DNA of 64,000 nt from Streptomyces sp. NBC_01497. GTDB lineage: Bacteria; Actinomycetota; Actinomycetes; Streptomycetales; Streptomycetaceae. Numbering within the stretch: the stretch's first letter is position 1; every line of letters starts with the position of its first letter. A model generated the notes under the pieces. That model was given only the letters and a program-made list of their open reading frames with translations. It was not told where the DNA came from and ran no database searches. The position numbers and the translations under genes were made by a program. Below are positions 8,993 through 18,368 of the stretch, in pieces. Location: positions 2,108,001-2,172,000 of the forward strand of contig NZ_CP109427.1 in NCBI RefSeq assembly GCF_036250695.1, in the 5' to 3' direction.

Positions 8993-9397
8993 CTAGTCCT
9001 GTTCCTCTCCCCCGTAGGTGTCGATCAGGTCCTGTGCACGCCAGGTGCGGGCCTCGGCACGAACGGCCGGGTCCAGGCGCAGCGCAGGAAGTCCCGCGTC
9101 CCGCATGGCCTCCGCGTACGGGCCGAGAGTGACCGCGATCCACGGCTGGGCGTCGCCGAGCGCCGCCACGAGCCCCGCCAAGGTGGTGAAGGCGACCGGG
9201 ACCGGCGGTCCGGCGGCGCATGCGAGCAACTCGAAGTCGACGACCGGCGGGCCGTCCCGTCCGGGACGCGGGTGCGCGGGCACGAACACGCGGGTGGCGT
9301 ACGGCGGAACACCCTCCCGGGCACGGTCCGGTGCGTCGGTGAGGGCGACATCGAGGATGCGCGACGCCGCGCGCTCCGGCACAGCCGGCTGGGACAC
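8993..9397 (-). CDS. SseB/SAV_915-like protein, first gene of WXG-type cassette
   Basis: The 134-aa protein resembles the Streptomyces SAV_915 family related to the SseB N-terminal domain: the stretch VAFTTLAGLVAALGDAQPW and the following PYAEAMRDAGLP are characteristic. No enzymatic motif is seen. The start codon is GTG (9395-9397), preceded by a GGGGGAGG ribosome-binding site. It is directly joined to three downstream genes (gap 0, overlap 4, overlap 23), so it heads the cassette. In other actinomycetes such proteins occur near type VII secretion genes, but their role is unknown. Confidence 0.7.
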   Translation of the reverse strand: MSQPAVPERAASRILDVALTDAPDRAREGVPPYATRVFVPAHPRPGRDGPPVVDFELLACAAGPPVPVAFTTLAGLVAALGDAQPWIAVTLGPYAEAMRDAGLPALRLDPAVRAEARTWRAQDLIDTYGGEEQD

Positions 9398-9654
9398 GGC
9401 GCCTCCCCCTCGTTGGCTTGTCCGGGACTCACCGTAGAGGGGTCGGCTGGAGGCCAGAAGAGGCCACAGGGGCCGAAAACTGATGAATCAGGCGGCCGCG
9501 CCACCATCCGTGCCAAGACTTGCCCGGTGGATGGCGGGCCATTTACCAGCCAATGACCCGTCAATGACCGAAAACGCGGGCGGCACGGACGCATCGGGAG
9601 CGCGCCCGCCGGCTTCCCGGCCCGGCGTGGCGCACGGCCGCGGAACGGGCGGAG
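9398..9654 (-). promoter_or_regulatory. Upstream region of WXG-type cassette with direct repeat
   Basis: This 257-base gap between ribF and the cassette is less GC-rich around 9478-9580. It contains a direct repeat CAATGACC at 9551-9558 and 9562-9569, one helical turn apart. It is the likely site of the cassette promoter, but no confident -35/-10 pair was found. Confidence 0.25.
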
Positions 9655-10626
9655 TCAGCCCCGCGTGCCCCCGTGCTCCGCGTCGTACGCCGCGATCAGG
9701 GCGCTGCAGCGCTTGACGTCGCCCCCCATCGCTTCGAGGAGCGCCTCGATCGACTCGAACTTCTCCTGGCCCCGGACGTACGCGAGGAAGTCGACCGCGA
9801 CGTGCAGCCCGTACAGGTCGAGGCCGACCCGGTCGATGGCGTACGCCTCGACGGTCCGGTCCACGCCCTCGAACTGCGGGTTGGTGCCCACGGAGATCGC
9901 CGCGGGCATCCGCTCGCCGGACGCGGTCAGCCAGCCCGCGTACACCCCGTCCGCGGGGATCGCGGAGTGCGGCAGCGTCGCGACGTTGGCCGTCGGGTAG
10001 CCCAGCTCCCGGCCGCGCTGTGCGCCGCGCACCACCACGCCCTCGACTCGGTGCGGCCGGCCCAGGATCTCGCCCGCGCCCCGGACGTCGCCCTCGGCGA
10101 CCAGGCCCCGGGTCAGGGTGGAGGAGAAGGGGCGTCCGCCGCCGGCCTCGCCGGTCACCCGCAGGTCGATGACGTCGACTTCGTAGTCGTAGGTGGCGCC
10201 GTGCTCGGCGAGCACGTCCACGTTCCCCGCGGCGCGGTGGCCGAAGCGGAAGTTCGGCCCCTCGACGACCGCGCGGGCGTGGAGCTTGTCGACCAGGACC
10301 TTGACGATGAAGTCCGCCGGGGACAGTTTCGAGAACTCCAGGGTGAACGGCAGGATCAGCACCGCGTCCACACCGAGATCCGCCATCAGTTCCGCGCGGC
10401 GGTGCTGCGGGGCGAGCAGCGGCGGGTGGCTGCCGGGCCGGACCACTTCGCTCGGGTGCGGGTCGAAGGTCACGACGACGGACGGCACACCCAGCTCGCG
10501 GGCCCGCTCGACGGCCCGGCCGATGATCAGCTGGTGGCCGCGGTGCACGCCGTCGTAGGAGCCGATGGTGACGACGCTGCGCCCCCAGTCCTGGGGGATG
10601 TCCTCCAAGCCACGCCAGCGCTGCAC
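9655..10626 (-). CDS. ribF: Bifunctional riboflavin kinase/FAD synthetase
   Basis: RibF makes FMN from riboflavin and then FAD. The protein is 323 aa, the usual length. The N-terminal nucleotidyltransferase domain begins with GSYDGVHRGHQ near residue 22, and the C-terminal flavokinase domain contains the PTANV motif and PADGVYAGW around residues 205-225. I chose GTG at 10624-10626, giving VQRWRGLEDIPQDWG, the usual actinobacterial start. The frame stays open upstream to 10848, but that stretch has no coding look. It is the distal gene of the nusA-infB-truB group, separated from truB by 287 bases. Confidence 0.95.
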   Translation of the reverse strand: MQRWRGLEDIPQDWGRSVVTIGSYDGVHRGHQLIIGRAVERARELGVPSVVVTFDPHPSEVVRPGSHPPLLAPQHRRAELMADLGVDAVLILPFTLEFSKLSPADFIVKVLVDKLHARAVVEGPNFRFGHRAAGNVDVLAEHGATYDYEVDVIDLRVTGEAGGGRPFSSTLTRGLVAEGDVRGAGEILGRPHRVEGVVVRGAQRGRELGYPTANVATLPHSAIPADGVYAGWLTASGERMPAAISVGTNPQFEGVDRTVEAYAIDRVGLDLYGLHVAVDFLAYVRGQEKFESIEALLEAMGGDVKRCSALIAAYDAEHGGTRG

Positions 10627-10789
10627 TGAGACCGCTCCTCGCCCGAAACTGTGTCTGGTCTTCTTTTGACTAAGCAACCCCAAGACTGCCATGTCCCGGT
10701 CCAGGGGGCCGAACGCGCCCCCGAGTGCTCTCGTCATCACTCCACGCGCCCCCGCCGAGCGGGTGAGAAACCCGCGCCCGGCGGACAGA

Positions 10790-10808
10790 TCTCCCCCCGG
10801 GGGGGAGA
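10790..10808. terminator. Near-perfect palindrome between truB and ribF
   Basis: TCTCCCCCC and GGGGGGAGA flank a single G. It lies about 105 bases downstream of the truB stop and 160 bases upstream of ribF. It may be a terminator or attenuator; the rest of the 287-base gap shows nothing recognisable. Confidence 0.4.
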
Positions 10809-10913
10809 AGTCGTGCGGCGGGCAGGCGTGCCTGCCCGCCCACGGCATCCGGCACGCCGGAGCGCGGCCCCGGCACGGGACGCGCCTCGCCGGGCCGGGC
10901 CCGGTCTTCCTCG

Positions 10914-11813
10914 TCAGCCGAAGACGGCGAGGCTCTTGGCCTTGCCCTTCTGCTCCTCCACGAGCGCCAGGAAGCGCCCGTCGGGGCCGAACACGGCGAC
11001 CGGTGACGCCGCGTAGGCCGGCATGTCCAGGCGGACGCCGTTCAGCAGCAGCTCGGCGCGCCGCTGGTCGACCTCCCAGCGGGCGAACGCGGACCCTGCC
11101 GCCTCCGCCACCGGCATCACGGTCAGCTCCTGCTGGAGCTGGTCGAGCGTCTTCGCCCCGTCGATGCCGTACGGGCCGACCCTCGTCCTGCGCAGGGCCG
11201 TCAGGTGCCCTCCGACGCCGAGCCCGTCACCGAGGTCGCGCGCGAGCGCCCTGATGTAGGTGCCGGACGAGCAGACGACGGAGACGACCAGGTCGAGAAC
11301 GGGCGTGCCGTCCTCGGCGACCGCCGCGCGCACGTCGTAGACCTGGAAGGAGGACACCGTCACCGGGCGCGCCGGGATCTCGAACTCCTCCCCGCCGCGG
11401 ACGCGGGCGTAGGACCGCTTCCCGTCGATCTTGATGGCGCTGACCTTCGACGGGACCTGCATGATCGCGCCGGTCAGCCGCGCCACCCCCGCGTCGACCG
11501 CTTCCCTGCGGACGGCCGAGGCGTCGGCGGACGAGATGATCTCGCCCTCGGCGTCGTCCGTGACGGTGGCCTGGCCGAGCCTGATCGTGCCGAGGTACTC
11601 CTTCTCGGTCAGCGCGAGGTGGCCGAGGAGCTTGGTGGCCCGCTCCACGCCGAGGACGAGGACGCCCGTGGCCATGGGGTCGAGGGTGCCGGCGTGGCCG
11701 ACGCGGCGGGTCCTCGCGATCCCGCGCATCTTGGCGACGACGTCGTGCGAGGTGAAGCCCGACGGCTTGTCGACGATGACAAGGCCGTCGGGCGTCCGGT
11801 TCTGCTGTGTCAT
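10914..11813 (-). CDS. truB: tRNA pseudouridine(55) synthase
   Basis: TruB isomerises U55 in the T-loop of tRNAs. This 299-aa protein has the catalytic motif [11 protein letters not shown] with aspartate 45, preceded by [11 protein letters not shown]. The RNA-binding motif [14 protein letters not shown] is present near residue 185. The C-terminal PUA-like part is complete. It overlaps rbfA by 4 bases (ATGA), a common pairing in actinobacteria. Confidence 0.96.
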   Translation of the reverse strand: MTQQNRTPDGLVIVDKPSGFTSHDVVAKMRGIARTRRVGHAGTLDPMATGVLVLGVERATKLLGHLALTEKEYLGTIRLGQATVTDDAEGEIISSADASAVRREAVDAGVARLTGAIMQVPSKVSAIKIDGKRSYARVRGGEEFEIPARPVTVSSFQVYDVRAAVAEDGTPVLDLVVSVVCSSGTYIRALARDLGDGLGVGGHLTALRRTRVGPYGIDGAKTLDQLQQELTVMPVAEAAGSAFARWEVDQRRAELLLNGVRLDMPAYAASPVAVFGPDGRFLALVEEQKGKAKSLAVFG

Positions 11814-12337
11814 TCGGCGGCGGCACCGCCCGCCGCGTCACCGTCGGAGCCGCGCGCGGGGGCGTCGGGCCCCTGGGCCGCGTCGTTCTCGCCGGCCGCG
11901 TCGTCGGCCTCGTCCTCTTCGCCGGGCTTGCGGTACGGGTCGGCCTCACCGGCGTACGTCTTGCCGGTCGACACCTCCCGGACCTCGGCGTCCAACGCAC
12001 GTGCCTTGTCGAGCAGGCCCTCGATGGCGCGGGCGTTGTCCGGCAGGGCGTCCGGCACGAAGGCCAGCGTCGGGGTGAACCTGACACCGGTCTGGCGGCC
12101 CACCTCGGAGCGCAGGACTCCCTTGGCGCTCTCCAGGGCCGCGGCCGAGGCCGCCCGCTCCTCGTCGTCGCCGTAGACCGTGTAGAAGACCGTGGCCTCC
12201 CGCAGGTCGCCGGTCACCCGGGCGTCCGTGATGGTCACGAAGCCGAGCCGCGGGTCCTTGATACGCCGGTCCAGGGTCTCCGCGACCACGACCTGGATGC
12301 GATCGGCCAGCTTGCGGGCCCGCGCGTTGTCGGTCAC
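11810..12337 (-). CDS. rbfA: 30S ribosome-binding factor A
   Basis: RbfA is a KH-domain factor for late 30S maturation and 16S rRNA 5'-end processing. The protein is 175 aa. Residues 1-115 hold the KH fold, including [18 protein letters not shown], and the last 55 are an acidic Asp/Glu/Ala-rich tail typical of streptomycetes. The start is GTG (12335-12337). It is translationally coupled to truB. Confidence 0.95.
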   Translation of the reverse strand: MTDNARARKLADRIQVVVAETLDRRIKDPRLGFVTITDARVTGDLREATVFYTVYGDDEERAASAAALESAKGVLRSEVGRQTGVRFTPTLAFVPDALPDNARAIEGLLDKARALDAEVREVSTGKTYAGEADPYRKPGEEDEADDAAGENDAAQGPDAPARGSDGDAAGGAAAE

Positions 12338-12460
12338 CGGTGGTCACTCTCTTCTTCTCGGTTGAACGGTGTCTTGGGGGTGGGGCGCGCCCTGCCCCCT
12401 GTGTCCGGCTCCCCCGGGCCGGACGGCAGGTGCCGCGGACGGCGCGATCGCTCGCCGCGC

Positions 12461-12754
12461 TCAGTCGTCGTCACCGTGCAGCCGCCGCCGCACGGACAGC
12501 AACTCCACCTCCGGGTGGCCCGCCACCATGCGTTCGCAGCGGTCCAGTACGTCCGTGAGATGGGCCCAGTCCCCCGAGACGACCGCCAGACCGATCTCGG
12601 CCCTGCGGTGGAGGTTCTGGACGCCCGTCTCCGCGACGCTCACCGCGAACTTGCGGTGCAGCTCCGCGACGATCGGACGGACGACGGAGCGTTTCTCCTT
12701 CAACGACCGTACGTCGCCGAGCAGGAGGTCGAAGGACAGTGTCCCCACATACAT
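12461..12754 (-). CDS. DUF503 (YlxP-like) protein
   Basis: This 97-aa protein belongs to DUF503/YlxP, a small family always found near infB-rbfA and linked to ribosome assembly; biochemical function is not settled. The diagnostic N-terminus is MYVGTLSFDLLLGDVRSLKEK. I chose that ATG (12752-12754) over an upstream in-frame one at 12865, because the extra residues lack family similarity. It lies between infB and rbfA on the same strand. Confidence 0.92.
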   Translation of the reverse strand: MYVGTLSFDLLLGDVRSLKEKRSVVRPIVAELHRKFAVSVAETGVQNLHRRAEIGLAVVSGDWAHLTDVLDRCERMVAGHPEVELLSVRRRLHGDDD

Positions 12755-12954
12755 GCGCGTCCGGATGTCCCGCCGGTCCGGGTTCGTCAGTGCCTTGTCG
12801 CCGTGCCGTCCACCGTGTCGAGTGTCGCCTCGACCGCCGTGTCCGGGCAAGGACAGGAGGATCACGTGAACCGTACACGCAGCGGCCGGGGCCGCTCGAC
12901 GGATATTTCGTCCGCCGGACGGCCCCGGACTTTCAACGCTGCGGGAACCTCGCG

Positions 12955-15900
12955 TCAGCCGCGGGGCTTCTCGCGCATCTCGTACGTGGCAACGACGTCG
13001 TCGATCTTGATGTCGTTGAAGTTTCCGAGGTTGATACCACCCTCGAAGCCTTCGCGGATCTCGGTGACGTCGTCCTTGAAGCGGCGCAGACCCTCGATGT
13101 TGAGGTTCTCCGCGATGACCTTGCCGTCGCGGATGACCCTCGCCTTGGTGTTGCGCCTGACCTCGCCGGACCGGATGAGGACACCGGCGATGTTGCCCAG
13201 CTTGGACGAGCGGAAGATCTCGCGGATCTCCGCCGTACCGAGCTCGACCTCTTCGTACTCCGGCTTGAGCATGCCCTTGAGGGCGGACTCGATCTCCTCG
13301 ATCGCCTGGTAGATGACCGAGTAGTACCGGACATCCACACCTTCGCGCTCGGCCATCTGCGCGGCACGCCCTGCGGCGCGCACGTTGAAGCCGATCACGA
13401 TGGCGTCCGAGCCCATCGCCAGGGAGATGTCGGACTCCGTGACCGCACCGACGCCGCGGTGCAGGACCCGGATGTCGACCTCTTCGCCGACGTCGAGCTG
13501 GAGCAGCGAGGACTCGAGAGCCTCGACCGAACCGGACGCGTCGCCCTTGATGATGAGGTTGAGTTCCTGCACGAGGCCGGCCTTGAGCGCCTCGTCCAGG
13601 TTCTCCAGGGAGAACCGGACACCCCTGCGGGCGAAGTTCGCGTTCCGCTCGCGGGCCGCGCGCTTCTCGGCGATCTGGCGTGCCGTGCGGTCCTCGTCGA
13701 CAACCAGGAAGTTGTCGCCGGCACCCGGCACGTTGGTCAGACCGAGCACCAGGACCGGTGTCGACGGGGGCGCCTCTTCGACGTTGTTGCCGTTGTCGTC
13801 GAGCATCGCCCGGACCCGGCCGTACGCGTCACCGGCGACCATCGTGTCGCCGACGCGCAGCGTGCCGCGCTGGACGAGCACGGTGGCGACGGCGCCGCGG
13901 CCACGGTCGAGGTGGGCCTCGATCGCGATGCCCTGCGCGTCCTGCTCCGGGTTGGCCCGCAGGTCGAGCGAGGCGTCCGCGGTCAGGACCACGGCCTCCA
14001 GCAGGCTGTCGATGTTCAGACCCTGCTTGGCGGAGATGTCGACGAACATGGTGTCGCCGCCGTACTCCTCGGCCACCAGACCGAACTCGGTGAGCTGACC
14101 GCGCACCTTCGTCGGGTCGGCGCCTTCGACGTCGATCTTGTTGACCGCGACCACGATCGGCACCTCGGCCGCCTTGGCGTGGTTCAGCGCCTCGATCGTC
14201 TGAGGCATCACACCGTCGTTGGCCGCGACCACCAGGATCGCGATGTCGGTGGACTTCGCACCACGGGCACGCATGGCGGTGAACGCCTCGTGGCCCGGGG
14301 TGTCGATGAAGGTGATCTTGCGCTCTTCACCGTTGACGTCCGTCGTGACCTGGTACGCGCCGATGTGCTGCGTGATACCGCCGGCCTCGCCCGCGACCAC
14401 GTTGGTCTTGCGGATCGTGTCCAGCAGCCGGGTCTTGCCGTGGTCGACGTGACCCATGACGGTGACCACCGGCGGACGGGAGACCAGCGACTCGTCGTCG
14501 CCCTCGTCCTCGCCGAACTCGATGTCGAAGGACTCGAGAAGCTCTCGGTCCTCCTCCTCCGGGCTGACGATCTCCAGCACGTAGTTCATCTCGTCGGCGA
14601 GCAGCTGCAGCGTCTCGTCGGAGACCGACTGGGTCGCCGTGACCATCTCGCCGAGGTTCATCATCACCGCGACGAGCGACGCCGGGTTGGCGTTGATCTT
14701 CTCGGCGAAGTCGGTGAGGGACGCACCGCGCGACAGGCGGACACTCTGCCCGTTGCCGCGAGGCAGCATCACACCGCCGACCGACGGGGCCTGCATGGCC
14801 TCGTACTCCTGGCGCCTCTGCCGCTTCGACTTGCGGCCACGACGCGCGGGACCGCCGGGGCGGCCGAACGCGCCCTGTGTGCCACCGCGGCCACCGGGGC
14901 CACCGGGACGGCCACCGAAGCCGGGACGGCCACCGCCGCCACCGAAGCCGCCGCCACCCGGACGACCGGGAGCGCCGCCGCCACCGCCGGGGCGACCGGC
15001 GAAGCCGCCGCCACCGCCGCCGGGACGACCCGCGAAGCCGGGACGACCGCCGCCGCCACCGCCGCCACCGGGGCGACCGCCGCCACCGGGACCACGGCCA
15101 CCGCCGGGGCCACCGCCAGGACCGCCGCCGGGACGCGGACCCGCGGCCGGGCGCTGCGGCATCATGCCGGGGTTCGGACGGTTACCGCCGGGGCCGCCGC
15201 CGGGGCGGGGCGCCTGCGGACGGGGCATGCCACCGGGTGAGGGCCTGCCGCCCTGGCCACCGGGGGCCTGGGGACGGGCGCCGCCACCCTGGCCCGCGCC
15301 CTGCGGACGGGGCCCACCGGGGGCACCGGCACCGCCGGGACGCGGCGCGCCACCGGGACGGGGCGCCTGCGGGCGCGCCATGCCGGTGGAACCGCCGGAG
15401 GTGAACGGGTTGTTGCCGGGACGCGGGCCCGCGGGACGGGCACCCGGACGGGCACCGCCCTGACCGGGACGCGCACCGCCGGCGGGGCGTCCGCCCTGAC
15501 GCTGGTCGCGGTCGCCGCCACCCTGTCGCTGCTCCCCCTGCCCGCCGGGGCGGGTGGAGGGACGCGGACTCGGGGCGCCGGGCCGGGGGCCCGCCGCGGG
15601 TGGCGTCGGAGGCGCCGTGAACTCGGGCGCCGCCGGTGCGGCCGGTGCCGGCTTGGGACCCGGACGCGGACCGGGCGCCGGGGGGCGCGGGGTCTGGCTC
15701 GGGGCCGCGGGGCCGGCAGCCGCCGCGGGGGTGCTGCTCTCGGGGGTGCTGCTCTCGGGGGTCTCGGCGACAGCCGGCTTGGGAGCCGGGACGCCGGGCT
15801 TCGGGGCAGCGGGACGTGCAGCCTGCGCCGGGGACGGCGCGGCGGGCTTTCCGGGCGCGGCCTTACGGGGCGCGCCGGGCTTGGCGGCGGACTTGCCGTT

Positions 15901-16071
15901 GCCATTGCCGGACGGGCCCTGCAGCGCGTCGGTCAGCTTGCGTACAACGGGCGCCTCGATCGTCGACGACGCCGAACGGACGAATTCACCGAGTTCCTGG
16001 AGCTTGGCCATGACGACCTTGCTCTCCACACCGAACTCCTTGGCGAGTTCGTATACCCGGACCTTAGCCAC
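12955..16071 (-). CDS. infB: Translation initiation factor IF-2 with long Gly/Pro/Arg-rich linker
   Basis: IF-2 is the GTPase that brings initiator tRNA to the 30S subunit and promotes subunit joining. The protein is 1038 aa. Order of parts: an IF2-N domain (1-53), a low-complexity linker (about 55-415), a second IF2-N-like segment beginning near [17 protein letters not shown], the G domain with GHVDHGKT near residue 538, DTPGHEAF and NKID, then domains II-IV. The linker is Pro/Ala-rich first and then strongly Gly/Arg-rich with many RPGGGG repeats. The start is GTG (16069-16071) with an AGGAG site before it. Upstream, at 16121-16153, are three tandem 11-bp repeats. Confidence 0.97.
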   Translation of the reverse strand: MAKVRVYELAKEFGVESKVVMAKLQELGEFVRSASSTIEAPVVRKLTDALQGPSGNGNGKSAAKPGAPRKAAPGKPAAPSPAQAARPAAPKPGVPAPKPAVAETPESSTPESSTPAAAAGPAAPSQTPRPPAPGPRPGPKPAPAAPAAPEFTAPPTPPAAGPRPGAPSPRPSTRPGGQGEQRQGGGDRDQRQGGRPAGGARPGQGGARPGARPAGPRPGNNPFTSGGSTGMARPQAPRPGGAPRPGGAGAPGGPRPQGAGQGGGARPQAPGGQGGRPSPGGMPRPQAPRPGGGPGGNRPNPGMMPQRPAAGPRPGGGPGGGPGGGRGPGGGGRPGGGGGGGGRPGFAGRPGGGGGGFAGRPGGGGGAPGRPGGGGFGGGGGRPGFGGRPGGPGGRGGTQGAFGRPGGPARRGRKSKRQRRQEYEAMQAPSVGGVMLPRGNGQSVRLSRGASLTDFAEKINANPASLVAVMMNLGEMVTATQSVSDETLQLLADEMNYVLEIVSPEEEDRELLESFDIEFGEDEGDDESLVSRPPVVTVMGHVDHGKTRLLDTIRKTNVVAGEAGGITQHIGAYQVTTDVNGEERKITFIDTPGHEAFTAMRARGAKSTDIAILVVAANDGVMPQTIEALNHAKAAEVPIVVAVNKIDVEGADPTKVRGQLTEFGLVAEEYGGDTMFVDISAKQGLNIDSLLEAVVLTADASLDLRANPEQDAQGIAIEAHLDRGRGAVATVLVQRGTLRVGDTMVAGDAYGRVRAMLDDNGNNVEEAPPSTPVLVLGLTNVPGAGDNFLVVDEDRTARQIAEKRAARERNANFARRGVRFSLENLDEALKAGLVQELNLIIKGDASGSVEALESSLLQLDVGEEVDIRVLHRGVGAVTESDISLAMGSDAIVIGFNVRAAGRAAQMAEREGVDVRYYSVIYQAIEEIESALKGMLKPEYEEVELGTAEIREIFRSSKLGNIAGVLIRSGEVRRNTKARVIRDGKVIAENLNIEGLRRFKDDVTEIREGFEGGINLGNFNDIKIDDVVATYEMREKPRG

Positions 16072-16120
16072 TTCGCTCCTCTGAGGTCCGGGTTACCGCC
16101 GGACCGTCGCTACTTCATGG

Positions 16121-16153
16121 GCGTACTCATCGCGTACTCATCGAGTGCTCATC
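16121..16153. repeat. Three tandem 11-bp repeats in the infB leader
   Basis: GCGTACTCATC at 16121-16131 is repeated exactly at 16132-16142 and with two changes (GAGTGCTCATC) at 16143-16153. The array is 50 to 82 bases upstream of the infB start, between ylxR and infB. Confidence 0.85.
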
Positions 16154-16225
16154 GCAATCTCGACCTACTTCCGACTCGCGAGGTACCTGAACCGCACGGG
16201 GTTCCGTGCCGTACTTCTTTCTTTC

Positions 16226-16522
16226 CTACAGTGCCGTCCGCGCAGTGATCGCATCGACGGTTCCACGCAGTCGCGCGGTGTCGAGCGGTCCCTGGACCCG
16301 GAAGGCCCGCGGAAAGGCCCGGCGGCGAACCGCCAGATCAAGACAGTCCACAGCGGGATGCACGTAGGCACCCCGGCCGGGCAGCGTACCGCTTCGATCG
16401 GGGACGCAATGTCCCGCGTTCACCACGATGCGCAGCAGATCGTCCTTGGCGGCTCGTTCCCGGCACCCCACGCAGGTTCGCTCGGGGCAGGCTCGGGCGT
16501 TCGTCCGGCCAGACGCAGTCAA
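16226..16522 (-). CDS. ylxR: YlxR (DUF448) family RNA-binding protein
   Basis: YlxR is a small basic protein encoded between nusA and infB in most Gram-positive bacteria; it binds RNA and in some species modulates RNase P. This one is 98 aa with the family motif PERTCVGCRER followed by LLRIV and GRGAYVHP. The best start is TTG at 16520-16522, which has a GGGAGG site 5 bases upstream; no ATG or GTG fits as well. It lies in the expected place in the operon. Confidence 0.9.
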   Translation of the reverse strand: MTASGRTNARACPERTCVGCRERAAKDDLLRIVVNAGHCVPDRSGTLPGRGAYVHPAVDCLDLAVRRRAFPRAFRVQGPLDTARLRGTVDAITARTAL

Positions 16523-16599
16523 GTCTACCTCCCCACACCGATCACATCTCTACGGGGCAAGATTCCGGACGGCCACCAGTCGTGGTCGGCCGAAAGCGG

Positions 16600-17661
16600 T
16601 CAGTCCCGGTCGGCGATCTCGTGCGAGGAACCCCGGCCGGATACCTCGTCGGCCCGCCCGGAGTCCGCCGGAGCGCCCTCCGGCTGCTCGGTGTCCGGCC
16701 GGATGTCGATGCGCCAGCCGGTGAGGCGCGCGGCGAGCCGGGCGTTCTGCCCTTCCTTGCCGATCGCCAGCGACAGCTGGTAGTCCGGGACGGTCACCCG
16801 CGCGCTGCGGGCGGCGAGGTCGACGATCTCCACCTTGCTCACCCGCGCGGGTGAGAGGGCGTTCGCCACCATGTCGCCCGGGTCCTCCGACCAGTCCACG
16901 ATGTCGATCTTCTCGCCGTGCAGTTCGGCCATCACGTTCCGCACGCGCGTACCCATCGGGCCGATGCAGGCGCCCTTCGCGTTCAGACCGGAACGCATCG
17001 ACCGGACGGCGATCTTGGACCGGTGGCCCGCCTCCCGGGCGATCGCGGTGATCTCGACGGAACCGTCGGCGATCTCCGGGACCTCCAGGGCGAACAGCTT
17101 CTTCACCAGGTTCGGGTGGGTACGGGACAGTGTGACGGACGGGCCGCGCACGCCCTTCGCGACGCGCACCACGTACGTGCGCAGGCGCAGACCGTGGGTG
17201 TACTCCTCGTCGGGGACCTGCTCCTGCACCGGCAGGATGGCCTCCAGCTTGTCGTCGAGCCGGACGAGCACGTTCTTCGGGTCCTTGCCCTGCTGGACCA
17301 TGCCCGCGACGACATCTCCCTCGCGGCGCGCGTACTCGCCGAAGGTCACGTCGTTCTCCGCGTCCTTCAGACGCTGCTGGATGACCTGGCGCGCGGTGGT
17401 CGCCGCGATCCGGCCGAAGTTCGACGGGGTGTCGTCGAACTCCTTGGGCTCCTGCCCTTCCTCCAGGTCAGCCGGGTCCTCCGTCGCCCACACCGTCACA
17501 TGGCCGGTGTCACGGCTGAGCTCGGCACGCGCGTGCCGGCTGCTTCCCTCGGTGCGGTGGTACGCGATGAGGAGGGCCGACTCGATCGCCTCGACCAGCA
17601 GCTCGAAGGGGATCTCCTTCTCATGTGCCAAGCCCTTCAGGAGCTTCACATCGATGTCCAC
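16600..17661 (-). CDS. nusA: Transcription termination/antitermination factor NusA
   Basis: NusA binds RNA polymerase and nascent RNA and modulates pausing, termination and antitermination. At 353 aa it has the N-terminal polymerase-binding domain (1-120), an S1 domain (with PVQEQVPDEEYTHGLRLRTYV) and two KH domains (GACIGPMGTRVRNVM and SLAIGKEGQNARLAARL). It lacks the C-terminal acidic repeats of E. coli NusA, as expected for actinobacteria. The start is GTG (17659-17661), 2 bases after rimP. Confidence 0.96.
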   Translation of the reverse strand: MDIDVKLLKGLAHEKEIPFELLVEAIESALLIAYHRTEGSSRHARAELSRDTGHVTVWATEDPADLEEGQEPKEFDDTPSNFGRIAATTARQVIQQRLKDAENDVTFGEYARREGDVVAGMVQQGKDPKNVLVRLDDKLEAILPVQEQVPDEEYTHGLRLRTYVVRVAKGVRGPSVTLSRTHPNLVKKLFALEVPEIADGSVEITAIAREAGHRSKIAVRSMRSGLNAKGACIGPMGTRVRNVMAELHGEKIDIVDWSEDPGDMVANALSPARVSKVEIVDLAARSARVTVPDYQLSLAIGKEGQNARLAARLTGWRIDIRPDTEQPEGAPADSGRADEVSGRGSSHEIADRD

Positions 17662-17663
17662 GG

Positions 17664-18161
17664 CTACGCCTCCTCTGTGCTCTTGTCCTTGCGGTTGAAC
17701 TCGACTTCCACGCGCGCCTTCGCGATCTGCGCGAATTCGAGGCGGCGGGCGGTGGCCTTGCGGCCCTTCACGCCCGGCACCTCGACGTCGAGTCCTTCGT
17801 CGTCCACCGAGAGGATGCGGGCCACCAGCTCGTCACCCTCGTGAAGCTTGATTCTGGCGAGCCTGCCGACGGCGCGCGCATAGTGGCGGCGCTCGGCCAG
17901 CGGTCGCTCGGCACCGGGCGAGGTCACTTCGAGCTGGTACTGCTCGTCGCCCATCACGTCGGTCTCGTCGAGCCCCGTGGAGATGGCGCGGGTCAGCTCG
18001 GCGACGGTGTCCAGGTCCACGCCGTCCTCCGCGTCGACGACGACCCGCAGCACGCGGTAACGGCCCGCCTTCGCGAGTTCGACGTCCTCCAGGTCGAGGC
18101 CCTCCGCGCCGACGAGCGGTTCCAGCAAACCGCGCAGCCTGTCGCTCTGGGTGGTACTCAT
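17664..18161 (-). CDS. rimP: Ribosome maturation factor RimP
   Basis: RimP assists 30S assembly. The 165-aa protein shows GLDLEDVELAKAGRYRVLRVVVD in its N-terminal domain and LEVTSPGAERPL, the family signature, before the C-terminal Sm-like domain. The ATG at 18159-18161 is chosen because the open frame upstream encodes Arg-rich nonsense. It heads the nusA-infB operon; the 207-base region to the divergent lipoprotein gene should hold both promoters. Confidence 0.95.
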   Translation of the reverse strand: MSTTQSDRLRGLLEPLVGAEGLDLEDVELAKAGRYRVLRVVVDAEDGVDLDTVAELTRAISTGLDETDVMGDEQYQLEVTSPGAERPLAERRHYARAVGRLARIKLHEGDELVARILSVDDEGLDVEVPGVKGRKATARRLEFAQIAKARVEVEFNRKDKSTEEA

Positions 18162-18368
18162 CCGGGTGACTCCTCGGCCGCGTGTGCTGTTGTCGTACGT
18201 CCTCCGGCCGCAACAGTGCCGGACGTGTCCGTCCCAAAGGGTATCCGGTCCGCAAGGGTGTTGCTGCCCACCGGCCCGGCAGCGCGGGTACGCTCGCCTG
18301 CGAAGATCACCCAGCGCTGCCCGGACGGCCGGCCGCGGCGGTACGTCGGCATGGCCGTGGAGGTAGCC

